Shown here: piece after piece, positions 45,519-58,160 of the stretch
Position numbering within the stretch: position 1 is the stretch's first letter
How the letters are laid out: each line of letters begins with the position of its first letter
From: Whalleya microplaca
Taxonomy: Eukaryota; Ascomycota; Sordariomycetes; Xylariales; Xylariaceae
Assembly (NCBI GenBank): GCA_022497155.1
Contig: MU385720.1
Location: 62,001-126,000 of the forward strand
DNA: 64,000 nt
Direction: 5' to 3'
Position numbers and translations under genes: made by a program
Notes under the pieces: generated by a model
What the model saw: the letters and a program-made list of their open reading frames with translations, nothing else
The model's database searches: none
Told to the model about the DNA's origin: nothing

Positions 45519-48500
45519 GTTGTCGGCGTTGGTTCAAACCAGAAGAGGGAGGTGAGAAGCGGTAATGAAAATCCAGTGTTCAACTTCCTGGGTATAAAAG
45601 CCCGACTTCTCTGTCGGAAGAAAAAGGAAAAGGGAAAAAAGGGTGGAATACCAGGCCAAAGTGAGGCCGGCCGATTGATTACGCAGCGGGATAAAGACGT
45701 GATCAGCGAGATGGTGACTAATAATGTGGGCTGTCTCGCTCGAAGTGAGACTCAATTGCCTCCAGTGAAAGGGGGTGGTTTTCTTCGTTGAGCAAGGACA
45801 AGCCGCCAAGTCGCCAGTGATGGTCAATCAGTCCCCCATACGGATCATTAATAGGCGGTCGCTGGCATTCGTGTGTCGTTCCCCGTCGTACAAGACTCTC
45901 GCTCTCGTTCCTCTCTGTCCTGTTGCAATTGTCGTAATGGTTGTAATTATTTCTGATTAGGGCAATGCTGTGGGATGATGGATATCCCCCTTGAGCGTCG
46001 CGCAGTCGAGCAATCGTCGAACAATCGAACAGTCGAAAAAGGAAACAAAGCGAGTGACGGGGGTCGGGTGGGTATATGTATGTATAGACACACTGTAGAA
46101 GCCAGAAAAGAAGACAACGACAATGATGCTATACTCGTATTTGTTTTGCTATAGTCGAATTTCCCTCAGTCGGCTGCTTACAACGCTACTCTCTCATCGA
46201 TGTCGGCGGGAGGGCGGATTAGGTAGATGGATAAGGTACAGGAGGTGGTCAAGGGCAAGGTATACTTAATAATAATAATAGGATGGAATAGTATTTGGGG
46301 GGTTTTGTTCGGGGAGGGAAAGCCGATAGATGAAGAATGGAAATGATAGTGGAGCACGAGTCTGTACGGTAGCAGGTGCATGCGTAGGCAGGACAGGGTT
46401 GGTGCGGTAGAGGAGGGAACGAAGATGGCGAGGTTGCGTAGGCCTTCTCCGCCCGTAACTTTCCAGAACTCGCGCATTGGCCGAATTCGTGCCCTCACTG
46501 AAGGTACTGCAAGTACATGGCGCCAGAGGAAAGAGGTGAACGCGCGTCTCCTGAGGCCGCTGCGCCAATCACATTACACACATGAGTGCCTCGGTGGGGC
46601 GGTAGCGACTTTATTCTGAGACTTGATTCTTCTCAATCTCTTTATCTCTAGGTACCTACATACGCCTATACATACTTACATACGCGATGGTTTCAAGAAG
46701 ACGACGAAAAAGAAGAAGACGAGAAGAGGAAAAAAGAATAGATTTGGTTCCTCGCAACATAATTTCGTCGTCCTTCTTTTTTCCTTTTTTTTTCTTCTCT
46801 TTTTTATTGTTTTCTTTTTATTGTTGTTGTGTTGTCTGCATTTGCAATAGTATACATCATGTATTGCGACGACTCTCTGAGGTCCCTTCCACATCACCTC
46901 ATTAATAAGGTCGTGACCTAGCGACCTTGTATGTCTGTCACTTGGCAGCTAAGCTTAGGTACATGTCAAATCTGTACTCAAGGCAAAACCGATCAAATGG
47001 TGTTACACTGAAAAAGACTTCCTGAGGTACCCAACTCTAAGTACCTCCCCCCTAGTCTCCGACATGGTACCAACTTTAGATACGGAGCGTTTTTATTGTG
47101 GGGGGATGTACAATACCTCACGCACCTCCTGTCCCTACACACGTATGCAGGTATTCCTACGTGTATTCATACCTATGTAATCGTAGTCTAGGTTGTCAGC
47201 ATGTCAACTTCCTAGGTGTTTTATTAATTTGACCTTTCCTCTAGACTTAAGAACACCCAAAACGATGACATTTCGATGACACCTCATCAATTGATTTAAG
47301 TTTCTGTCTGCGTAGTTACCCATCGAAAAGAAGAGGGTACATAGAGTTTCGACACGCCGAGGGGGAGGCGATGACGAGGCGTCTATCTCCCATCGTGGCT
47401 GAACAATACTAGATCAGGTCTAGGCGTTCTGGGCACTGCCTCCAGTTACTGGATGTATAGATGTATGTATATGTATGTATGCGCATACATACAGCAACTA
47501 ATAACTGTGCCACCTGTCGGTCTCTCCAGTGTCCAATGTCCAGTGTCAGTCAGCGCCCAGTTACTTCCATGCAGAGAGTCCTGCTTCCAATTAAAAGACC
47601 GTGCAGCAACTTTTGTTAGTCGGTCTTCTCCTTCGGTCTACCACTCTACCACGACTTCTACATACATACTACCTTACGTAGCAGGCCGCACAATCTTGCA
47701 GCTACATCCATGGATGGATGAGATAACATAAAAGACCTTCCTAGCATATTAACTTTTTGACTTTTTCTGTCGTCGTTGTCTCCTTAGCCTGTATACGACG
47801 ACATGACATATTCCATCTGTTGCCCATCCCATCCTTCTACATTACGTCCCTTCGTGCATGAGATCCGATCGAAATTGCCAGGAACCGAGTTCTTAGCAAT
47901 TGGATGCGTGTGCCATTGCGATCCTAGTCTTTCGGCGATGGCCACGAGTTCAGGTCAATTTTCAGGTCATTCAGGTGTCAGCCTCATCTCACAACGAAGC
48001 CTTGCTGCTCTTACGGTTGCACACACACGACATTTATCTAGCCTACTTGGCTGCCCATCCTCTCGTCGCAAACACACGCCCCAATTCCACAGTAAGCTTA
48101 AATCTACTTTTGTCCTCCTCACTCCCCCGGGCCGATTGTACAATGCAGATCAAATGACCCGTACGCGGCATTGGTAATTACACGTGCTGTATGGATGACA
48201 GTATTGCCATCGTACGCAAGCCACCGCGTCTTGGTTGGAAATGTCTCCTATCCTACCAAGAGCCTCAACGTTACATTTGTTTATCTGTAAATGTCGGAAG
48301 ACGAGAACACAACAACTGGTTAGGCGGTAAGTCTGGAGGTCAAGAACCTCTCGGATGATGTAAGACATGCCTATACATATCCTCTTCCCGCTGTGATGAT
48401 CGCGGAGTCTAGACTGTTGCAGGTCTATAGTTAGAAGACCTGACTCGGGCTTCATTCACTTTCTAGTCGATGACAGAGCTCACAATCTCTTATCACTACT

Positions 48501-51500
48501 ACAATTTCACATGCCATAGCAGTTCAGTTAGACGTGCGCCACACTTGCACCGGCTGACGATGGCCTCTGTTTGAGAAACCGTCGATCACGTGTGAGTTTA
48601 GATATGGTGTGTCTCTAGATTGGGTGCGGGAGTTGCTGGCTTGCGCGTCCTCTTCCCCACAAGACAACTGCGTGTTTCCAGCCAATTACACGACCAGTGC
48701 CCCTTGAGAATCCTACCACATTAGAGTTGGTCCTAGGCAAACTAGGTACCCATCAATCACCGTCTCGCTTCGGCTCTCTAATAAGTCAAATCCTTATAAT
48801 TCGCCAATCAGTGCTGAATTCGGGCGGACCATCAAGCAAGACATCTAGCTACTCACTTCGTAGTACCTAGAGTGGTTGTCATTGTCGTTATCACCGTCGT
48901 CGAGACTTGCTAGCTACATCTTGCATCCTTCCTTCAGGAGGGATTCGGATGAATACGACGTCGTCCAACACTTTGTGCTCATGACGAAGTCCTTTGACCT
49001 CGAGACTCGTCACTGGGGCAAGCCCATTACTAGTCTGCGCAAGCATCCTGATCATGATTATATTCCCTCTAAAACACAAGTCGAGTGTTTCGTCAACGAC
49101 CTCAAGTGCCTGCCAAAGTAGGCTGAATTTGTCAACTTTTGTTAACTCAACCATTGATGAATGAGTGAGAGGCAGCAACACGTGGGAGTGCTCATTTAAC
49201 AGACACCACCGTAAAGATAGGGATTAAACGAGCCTCCTCGGACGCGCGTCTCTCATTCTGGCTTGAGCCGTGTGTACTTTGTCTAGTGGAGACCCCTGCC
49301 AGGGTCTGGCCAGTCCCTGTCGACCCCCAAATGACGGCATGCCATACATAGGACCCCTTCTTTGATGCGTTGGTACTACATAGTAGTAGTATATACTATG
49401 CCTTCACGAAGGTCGCCGAAGTGCAGACAAGCTCATGAGCATAACTATAGTGATGCTTCTAGAAAACTTCACTTCTACCCCCACGGATGTTGAACAGCCG
49501 GATGCACTGCTTCTCGAATTTCCATATAACCGGCGTTGGAACGCCACGCCTGGACCCCCTCGACTCTTATCACGTTAACCTGGTTCGCTCTGCTGAAATT
49601 TATATGATATCTCGCCAAGCTTTTTATATGGTGTTATCAGACGAACGCTTCACCACGAGACACTCATCAACTATATATCATAATATCTGTGATAAAGCAC
49701 ATGCATCAAGGGAGTTGCCCCGAACGCGCGTGGGTCCCCCTTTCGTCCCGTCCATCCAAACTCCCGGGATTTTCGCCCGGGTCGAAAAGTCCGGTTTCAA
49801 CGACGGAGTCGCCCAAATGCTAGACCACTCCGTCCATCAGGTCCTGACACTGGAATTGTAAGATTGGCTACGTACGCGTGTAAGTTGCCTGATAGTTCTC
49901 GATGTTTTGAGCGGAATCTCGTCGCAGCCGAAAAATCGGTAACTCGACTGACGACTTTTCATGTCGTCTGCCAACTGATGCGATCCGACGCGCATGTCTC
50001 ATTGCGCTACCGAGTTAGCAGAATGTGACCCGGGACCACGCAAGCTGCCATCTAGGCTCCACCCGAGCTTACCGAGTTAGATGACACGCTTACGTGATTA
50101 TTTAATTGATCAGAGCTAGGGTATATTGACCTGTGTCTTCCATTTGACAAGGGCTTACATCTATCTACTTTATTAGTAACAATAATTTCCGAAATCTTTA
50201 TTTTGAGCTTGGGTGTGCGTATGCGTCATTTCCCATGATAGCCTCTTGATGGAAAAATCGACGCCAGTCCAACCAGGTCCTAGATGTCAAAAGTACCTAA
50301 CCCATGACTGTTGTAATCCTGTCCTCCAACCTGTATCACGGTCTGATTAGGGGTACGTAGTATATAGAATAAAACTGTTAACTCCTAAGCAAGACATTGG
50401 TGGTAGCAGGTGCACTAAAAGATACTTCATAGGGCAAAAAGAGAGCTCCGGTAGGGATTTGTTTCCCCGATGGCCTGTGCCAGCCTGGTGAGTGACCTAA
50501 AAGTCTAATTCTATGTATGTATTCCCGTACATACACACGTATGCCTGATACCATAGTACCACTAGCAAGCTTACATCTGTGTTCAAAGAGGTTCATTGAT
50601 AATAGTAGAATACAATGGTTTCGGTGAGTCTTGGAGGAAGTGTCATTGGCGCGTATAACAAATCAACTTAACTAGTTGATAATAGGTATTCGAAATGCAA
50701 GGCTCCCACAGCTTCACCCCATGCGACCTGTAAGTAACCTGTTGGTTATTCCCTGAAGTGGCTCGAGCAAGACCCTGTCGACGATCAAGTCTCCGTAAAC
50801 CAGTATCTTCGAACGCTTCGTCATCGCGTGAACCACAGACGGGTACTTCCCGCCACGTCCACTTTACGTGTCCCTCATTAGACTATGTGGTACTAGGGCA
50901 GAGTGTCCAGCGTATCCAACATACAGCAGATCTAAGAGTAATTTCAGATCATCACCACCGTCCCTACGCCGCCTCACCTCTCATTGCCCTAGCTACTCCA
51001 CGTCGCAAGCCAGGCGCATCGACGGATGGGACCGTCATCTGTCACACAGACGGAGGCGACCCATCGTCCGTCACTACCTGGGCGTGGGGCCAGGCTGAGC
51101 TACGTACGATGATCCTGTACCGACATCGTCCTGGTTCTCTCCCGCGGGCGACGATGGGCAAGGCAAGGCAGTTCCCATGTCAGCTATCTCGCTAGCCCGC
51201 CCGGCTAGCTGCAGCATCGTCGCGTGGCAGGTAAGTAGGTACATACATACATACATAGGTAGCAAGGAACAGCGAACCTGGTTGGTGGACTGGGCGGGCG
51301 TACGTATCGGCCGGGCGCCCGCACACACTATCGATTTTCGGATGACGCGTCGTCGAGCTCGCTAAAGTATCCACGCCTCCGCCATTTCGGCCTTGCTATC
51401 TCCCGGCCCGAAACGCAGAGATTCAGGACCATACCTGACCAGGCAGACAGCTAGGTAGACAGCGTGATACGTATGTGTGTATATAGCATGCTTCCACCGC

Positions 51501-52917
51501 CGTTAATCTACCTGACGGCAAGGCTAGCTACCTTCCCATGTACTAGGATCGTAGGTCAAATTTCGTGCCCATGCTCTAGTAGTGTCATTTTTTCTCCCTA
51601 TCGTGCCAGATCTGGAAAAAGCCTCAGAAAGATGCATTTAGGGAAACGTCCCGGTAATCCTCGTCTAGCGCAACTGGCGGAACAAATTACATATACCCTT
51701 GATATCATACTACTGCATATGTAGCTTACTGGAGCCTCCAATACAACTCATTGTCGCTGTGTCGTCACCGCTAGCCTGCCTGTTTACAACCCCCGGTTCC
51801 TTACGGCGTTTACGATTGCTCGGGATGTGGAGGTGTTTGGGCGGTGAGAGATGAGAGAAAACAAGGCTGGGCGGGAGGCCGTGAGCAAGGAGGCGATCGT
51901 AGAAAGATCTGGGAGATACGTTGTTGCGATGGTTTGGCCCTAGTACATAGGTAGGTTCCCAAGTCTAGAAAGGCTTTGGTATCCCGTGTGGGTATGGGGT
52001 TAGTGCGAATCGTTATGCCTTTAGTCTTTCATGACGACGCTTTGTGTACTTAGTATATAGAAGTGGATGGGACAATTGAAGTTGAATAATGAAATGTTGA
52101 ACTGTGATCTGGTTGGCTGGTTGATTGATACATGAAAGTGCCGGTACATAGCAGTGGTAGACCAAATCCCTTCAAGGGGGTTGCTGGACGAGACATTTTC
52201 TTAGATCTCTACCACACCAACTCTGCTAGAAGTGGAATTTTGATGGTACTTATCAATACTGATAGTGACCGCGTGAGCATAGAAGCCCAATTTAGTATTG
52301 AGTAGAGGATTATAATAATAGAATTCTTATTTTGAGCCATTCCTAATACGCCTCTTCCGAGTGAAGTCCTCAAAGAAGTGAACACTCTCCCAATCATAGC
52401 AATATCCCATCTACTTTTGTAAAGTGCAATTGCACAAAATGAATAATTAAGCACATGTCTTCATAATTTCACTCTTCTCTAATCTATATATGTCTAGATG
52501 ACGAATAATTTTGGTAATTAAACAAGTTAGGTTACGTAATTTGGTGGACCATGAGTCTTCCACGGATACTTGACAGCGCATTTCATAGCAGTAAACCTGA
52601 TATTCTCTAGTGTGGCTTTGGGGGATACCATTAGTATCACGATAATAGGGATATTAGTTATAGTACCTTTGCCCTGAGAGCCCCGTTGCTTAAAAGGATC
52701 CTCTAAGCTGTTATATATCCTTTAGATCTTAGACTTTTACACAATTGTACTTTGATAACGACAGTGATCAGGGCAACATCTAGATTAACATTGCACACAC
52801 AGTAACTGTGATACTTAGGCTTAAAACATCTCACCTAACCCTACATCAACTCATGATTTAGATATACCATTGCCTACCGATAAACAGAAATCACAACTCT
52901 TTATGCAGCGTGCGTTG
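45519..52917. other. 7.4-kb stretch without a supportable gene
   Basis: The first few hundred bases are the PNG1 promoter. Beyond that, open frames up to 145 codons exist (for example 50758-51195 and 49487-49861 on the plus strand). None shows a domain, signal peptide or consistent splice pattern, and many overlap open frames on the other strand. Base composition is ordinary rather than RIP-like. Simple sequence includes a purine-rich then T-rich block at 46690-46830 and TACA/TATG repeats at 46665-46685, 47450-47490 and 51235-51260. A rapidly evolving gene or a non-coding RNA cannot be excluded. Confidence 0.5.
46690..46830. repeat. Purine-rich block followed by T-rich block
   Basis: The plus strand runs GAAGAAGA/AAAAAGAAG from about 46697 to 46740 and then CTTTTTT/TTCTTTT tracts from about 46770 to 46825, giving imperfect inverted symmetry. 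It is probably simple sequence. Confidence 0.55.
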
Positions 52918-54269
52918 TTAAATAACTACCCAATTATCCGCATTCCCATACTTGATACCTTCCCCCACCTTGATGATGCCTTCGTTACCTAGCTCAGCAT
53001 AGAAGTGATTTGCATTCATCGTACAATCGTTGAGGCCCTCTAGAGCGTTTACAGGGCCTTTCGATGTAGTATCCTTCCGGGAGAACATAGGATAAAATAC
53101 TGATCGAATTTGCAGATACAATGCGTTATTGGATATATGATCAGTCCAGAAGGATGGGATAACTGGAACGCAACTAATAATAATTGCAATAGAACATTCG
53201 ATGACACTAGGTTCAGTAGTCAGCTACAATGTTCTGAATACGATTATAGCTTGATATATAGAGTATCAGAAAACATACGTGGTTACCATCAAAATATATT
53301 TGGGTATTAGCCCCGTTCTGAAGAAGGCCACTCTCCAGATCATTGAGACGGCGATAGACACGATTCCACTATTATTTAATTAGTTAAAAGGCTACGTCAT
53401 ACATATGGTACATAGAACTTTGAACTTACACTATACCAGTGAGGAATACAACAGCCAGGCCGGTTTTCTTTCGACGCGAAAGTTGCAAGTTCATGATAAT
53501 AGGAAATGGGAGGATGAAGAGAACAATATTGGTGATGATCGCAATAATACCATTCCAAAAGGTGATAAAGCACTGTGACCTTGAACAATCCGTAATGAGA
53601 TGTTCATTGATAACCTTTCCGTCTGGAACACATCTGGCACATATTAGATATGTGCTTACTATAAGTTGAGCGCCTGTTACTGAGATAGTAGTATAGGATA
53701 TCGGCCGAACCCATCTTACAATCTTGAAAAGACGAATGTAAAGGCTAAGTAAAGGAGACTTGGCAAAGAATAACAAGAATGTTGTGCTTATGGTCTGTGT
53801 TATTTGCAGCTAGGTGAAGTTAGATACTGTAGTAGTGTGGTACGGACGGAAATCATGTTATGTTACCCTTAGCCAAAAGACTGTTGCAGGCGACACGTCG
53901 GATGCTGATATGCACATCAATTTCTTGTCCGGAGGAGACCATGTTTGACTTACGCAGAACTGGTGCGTAGCCTATTGCGACAATGTACAAGGCAAATGAG
54001 ATGACTAAGAGGGCAAGCGCAACAACAGACAAATCTAAGGATGCCTGAGTTAGTATGGATTTATTGCGGTTTCCTTGGGCCAAGAACGCATCCAGTATTG
54101 ACGTACAATCCTCAACGAGCAGCCCCTTTTTCTTGTCCCAGCTATGCCATAGGCGTATGGCAACAAACAAGGCGGTGAGGACGATGAGTGGTATTCCTAT
54201 TCCGAGATAAGTTTGAAAAGATATTATGCTGTCCCGTTGAGAATATACAATATCCATGGTGGAAAACAT
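52918..54269 (-). CDS. Fungal rhodopsin-domain integral membrane protein (copy 2)
   Basis: A second member of the seven-helix fungal rhodopsin-domain family. Six exons (54107-54269, 53954-54034, 53867-53904, 53430-53809, 53287-53368, 52918-53223; introns 72, 49, 57, 61 and 63 nt) give 349 residues with every phase consistent. Exon 3 is only 38 nt and supplies PSDVSPATVFWLR, needed to join helix 2 to LQITQTISTTFLLFFAK. Helices include YLGIGIPLIVLTALFVAIRL, LSVVALALLVISFALYIVA, IIAIITNIVLFILPFPIIM, TGLAVVFLTGIVGIVSIAVS and EPSVIECSIAIIISCVPVIP. LLVEDYLS, LPFPIIMNLQLSRRKKTGL and the late TEPS match the family pattern. The C-terminus is a ~75-residue polar tail. ATGs at 54269 and 54257 are both possible. 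No ligand or signal is known. Confidence 0.8.
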
Positions 54270-54806
54270 GTTTAGCGGCTATTCGGATGTGTTTCAATTG
54301 ATGACAACCAAGTGACCAGGGCGGACAAAAAGGGATATGGCGCTTCATCTGCGAGGGGTCGCCATATTATAGAATGCAGGCTGTGCCATTGACTGTCCAT
54401 AAATAAATGAGTGGTAGTAACACAAGGACCTGAGGAGTTTATTGTTCACGGGTCCTCGCCACTCAAGTGCATTTAGAGTAACCCAACGACCTGCATGTCT
54501 TATAATCCTTCATGTTTATCTCCAATCACAGTACTCCATTTACTACCTACTGCTCCTCACACTCTATGCAGTATCTGCTTGAAACCTGCCAGCTACTATA
54601 TTAAGAGAGGGATTGGCCTACCCATTGCCTGCTGCTTGACGTCTTCGCAAGCAATTCAGATTTGCACTGTATGAGTGCTACGACATTCCTGAAATTAATC
54701 GACTGCACCGTATTGAAGAGCCGATAAATTCGCCACTCACGTGTGTTGTTTTCAAGTGGTGAGTTTCAATTCAGTGTCGTTGCTGGTTTTCAGGATACCT
54801 TGGATC
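54270..54806. other. Spacer between two minus-strand genes
   Basis: Promoter side of the rhodopsin-domain gene and 3' side of the F-box-like gene. No other feature is seen. Confidence 0.5.
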
Positions 54807-56134
54807 TTAATGCCGATTCCGTAGCTCAACCCAGTGATGACGTTGTAGCGAACCTTCTTGCCTGTGACCGTAGAACCCTGCAACCTCCTGTGCCATCTCC
54901 TCTATGGATGGTAGGCGACTTTTTAGACTCTGATCTAGACGGGCACGATCTGCCCACGGCAGAAGGGAACCAGGTGACTCGAATGAGGTCTGTGGACGCG
55001 CCCAAAACGGACCCCTCAGTTGACGGATAGTGATGATCAAAGAACAGTACCAGAAGTCTCTAGGTCCGGTGTCTTCTTCCGGATATTTCTCGAGCAAATG
55101 ATTTATGTCGAGGGATAGATGCTTAGTATCTGCGGGTAGTGGTAACAACCATTCTAGCCCAATATTAGTACAAGCAACCCGATTACCGTAATGTTTACGC
55201 CGCTGTTTGGATGCCAAGAAGACCGTTTCTGCGGTAGAATTATCGTCGTCCTGTTTTAGCAACAATCGACCAACTCCTCGTAGACCTAGCTCGAAGAATA
55301 ATTCATACATGTGAGGGCGAGGGGCGTGTGTTGTCATTGGGTACATATGTGTCAGTCCTAATGGTTTCAAATCAAAATTTTCTGCCCTTTTGATTCAGCT
55401 CTGCCTCACCATGCTGCAAAGCGATTGGGGGACTTACTGCCATGAACGACTTGAAAAAGGCTGGCTGTTACCGATGCAACTAGTTGGTTCTCCCAAGGCG
55501 AAAAGAACTCCCAGAATTGGTTGAATGGGGCCGTGAGAAAATTGTCAGTGGGAATAGAATCCACATCCGGATCTAGAGAGGGAAGGAGTTCACGTAGGAT
55601 CTCGGTGATATATAAGGCTTTCTGTACTCTTCCAATCTCTGGTCCGCTGGCCTGCCACACAGTCTTCCTGTACAAAAATGGGCTTTCATCGTTATGGCTA
55701 TGGATTTGATGCTCAAGATATATTCCCGCAAGCTTTGAGATAATGTGATGTAGACTGAGCATCTCGGACGCGGCTTTGATGTTGAAGGTGGATGGTGCTA
55801 TCAGCCTTGGATTTGGTGTTCGTACAAGATACCTGCCTGCGAATTCTTTAACGTTTCCTGGAAGCTTGTCCTGTGGGGTTGGTATAGCAGACTGATTCCA
55901 GTCTGCCTGTGTCGCTGCATACCGGGCGAGAGCAATTGAGAGTAGGTCGGGCGGCATTGATTTAACAGTGATGGCGAATGAGATGAGCCTGTCTGCGGCG
56001 ATGAATGCGTCGTAAAAGCCTCTGCAAGAAAGTATCATCGAGTGGAGGGAATCTAGATCTAATTCTTTTAGGATTTCCTGCTTGAGTTCAGTAGGAAGTG
56101 TCATGATTATACTCTCACCATGAACGTCAGCCAT
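54807..56134 (-). CDS. F-box-like protein
   Basis: Two exons (55438-56134 and 54807-55357; 80-nt intron) give 415 residues. Residues about 10-50 (IMTLPTELKQEILKELDLDS then LHSMILSCRGFYDAFI) fit an F-box. This helical motif binds Skp1 and tethers substrates to an SCF ubiquitin ligase. The rest has no recognisable substrate domain and looks alpha-helical. The C-terminal part (MYELFFELGLRGVGRLLLKQ; DFWYCSLIITIRQLRG) resembles nothing I can name. Large, divergent F-box families of this kind are common in filamentous fungi, often next to repeats, and this one borders the RIP-mutated retroelement. The splice join HG-R-LTHMYP keeps frame. The C-terminal end is not independently confirmed. Confidence 0.75.
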
Positions 56135-56552
56135 TGTGTTCTGTTTTGTCTTGGCCTGATGAAGATTTTACTACTTGAAGTTACCAGTTTCAAATCCCTG
56201 GGAAAGCTTTACACCTGAGAGGCCCAAAAGAATGTGCGGGTAGACAAGGCTAGCGTGGCTCAGAAAGGAGGAACGGAGATCGAAGGTCAGATTGTCGAGT
56301 ACCTGAGGAAACTATGAGAGGAGATTACAAGCAAATGCACATGGTTGCTGGGTTGGTTTGAATAAACACATGGTGTAGAGGTACCAGCGAATGCCTTATT
56401 TACTATTTAGCACGCTCGGACCAGTTTAAGTACTTAAATATCCTGTCACACTTACAACTAAAGGGCAGCGCGCAGCTTTAAATAGGAGGTCTTAAATTAA
56501 CTATTGTTATAAGCTTTAAGGAGGAGGAAAAACTAATTATATAATTTACGTA
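56135..56552. other. Transition from normal to RIP-mutated DNA
   Basis: The first ~330 bases look like an ordinary promoter of the F-box gene. From about 56470 the sequence turns abruptly TA-rich, before the left LTR. No gene is seen. Confidence 0.6.
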
Positions 56553-56769
56553 TAGACTATTATAGCTAGAGGTAAGGCTTTAATATAAGTACCAATTGTA
56601 TATTTATAGATAAATGGGGAGGAAAGCTATTTCGGACTATGGGAATTGTTTAAAAAACTTAAGCCGGGTGCCCCGCCGGGCGGTAACTATTCTGCCGTTA
56701 CCGATTAATATATAAGAGTACGTAATAATAGGTAGTTTATATATTACAAATACGTATCTCCCGTAACTA
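56553..56769 (-). repeat. Left LTR (3' LTR of the element)
   Basis: This aligns with 63269-63486. The best-kept part is a GC-rich core with CCCCGCCGGGCGGTAACTAT followed by TCTGCCGTTACCGATTA. The copies differ mainly by transitions. Confidence 0.85.
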
Positions 56770-56776
56770 CCCCTTT
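56770..56776 (-). promoter_or_regulatory. Probable polypurine tract
   Basis: AAAGGGG on the minus strand sits directly before the LTR edge. In LTR elements this primes plus-strand DNA synthesis. It fixes the element's direction together with the coding remnants. Confidence 0.6.
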
Positions 56777-57994
56777 AGAAAAAAAAAAAAAGGGGTATAA
56801 GGTCCGAGGGGGGATTAAACCCCGACTTTTCTTGCGTATTTATGTTTAAAGTGCTTTTTAGCAAAAAAAAAAATTATTTCGGGTATTTATTTAAACTACT
56901 ATATTATTAAGCCCTTATTTTAATAAGCAGTAATATAAACTTTTTTATATTTTATTAGGGATCCGTTTTTATAAAATACTATATATACGCGCTTTTTTAT
57001 AGTTATAGTATTTTTATTATTCGTCGCCTTTACTATTATATTATTAGTTTTTTTCCCGTTTTCGGGCCGCCGTTTATTATTTTAACGCAGGTTTATTATT
57101 ATCGGGATAGTTTAAATTAAATTAATCTTTTTTTATCGCTTGCTTTTATAAAGCTAGCCGGATAAAAGGACTAGCTACCTTTAGGTTATTTATATAAAAC
57201 TTGTCTAACTTAGCTATAACGTTCTTAAAATTACGGGCTAAATATTATTTATTATCGGTATTTTATCTAATTTATTTAACCTTATATTAAAGCTTATAAT
57301 AATATAATTATAAAATAAAAACTGTTTTTATAACTTATTTTTTCTCGCGATTTAGCTTAATAATTTCCCCTATTAAATTTTGTAATTCCTATCCCGGGAG
57401 GGGATTATCCGGGTATTTTCGTAGCCGATTTACGTAATATAAGCTAAATGTCTTTTATATATTAAAAACTTTTAAACGAAATATATTATTTGGTAGTCGT
57501 TTCTCGATCTTAAAATATTATTACGTAAAAAGGAAATCGAGTTTATCGGAAGGTCGATCGGTCCGTTATAATTGTCGTTTTTTTATAATAAAAACGCGGT
57601 TACTTATATTAAAGTTAGGCTCCCGCCGGTATTTGTTAATTTATTACGTTATTTGCTTTTAAACTTTAGCGATAGCCTCGCGTGTAGCTATTATATAGTT
57701 ATATATTCCCTGCATTTAGTTTTATACCTCTTTTTTAAAAAGTTTTTTTCGGGATAGGAGGTTTGCTATATTTCCGGCTTATATCTATCGTTACTAATCG
57801 AAATAAAATAATATTAGGAAGCTTATTTTTACCTTATAAAGTAATATGCTAATTAAATTATGCGGTAGCGCGGCTTATATATAGTTTATTGCTAAAAGTA
57901 TATCCGACTAATTATTTTATTAGTAATTAATAAATAGTCGCAGCCTTTAATCGATATACGTATTTATAATTTCGACCTATTTTATTATTTTATA

Positions 57995-58160
57995 GTATCC
58001 TAGCGTAGCGAATTTTAATTTAATGCCTATTATTCGGGAGAGCTTATTAGTAAATCCGGCTATAAATTAAGGCCCGTTATTACTAATAATACTTTTTGAA
58101 ATACCGAAAATACGGAAAGGTTTGTGGTAATATATATACGCGATATTTTATATTATAGCC
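57995..58160 (-). pseudogene. Integrase core remnant
   Basis: Minus-strand translation gives GISKSIISNNGP, a stop, then FIAGFTNKLSRIIGIKLKFA. This matches the retroviral-type integrase segment around its second catalytic Asp. That Asp is now Asn and the usual Gln after GP is a stop codon. Both are G-to-A/C-to-T changes as expected from RIP. Confidence 0.8.

Noticed and set aside
50758..51195. 145-codon plus-strand frame
   Set aside because: Basic low-complexity text, no domain, overlapping open frames on both strands, and no proper ATG context.
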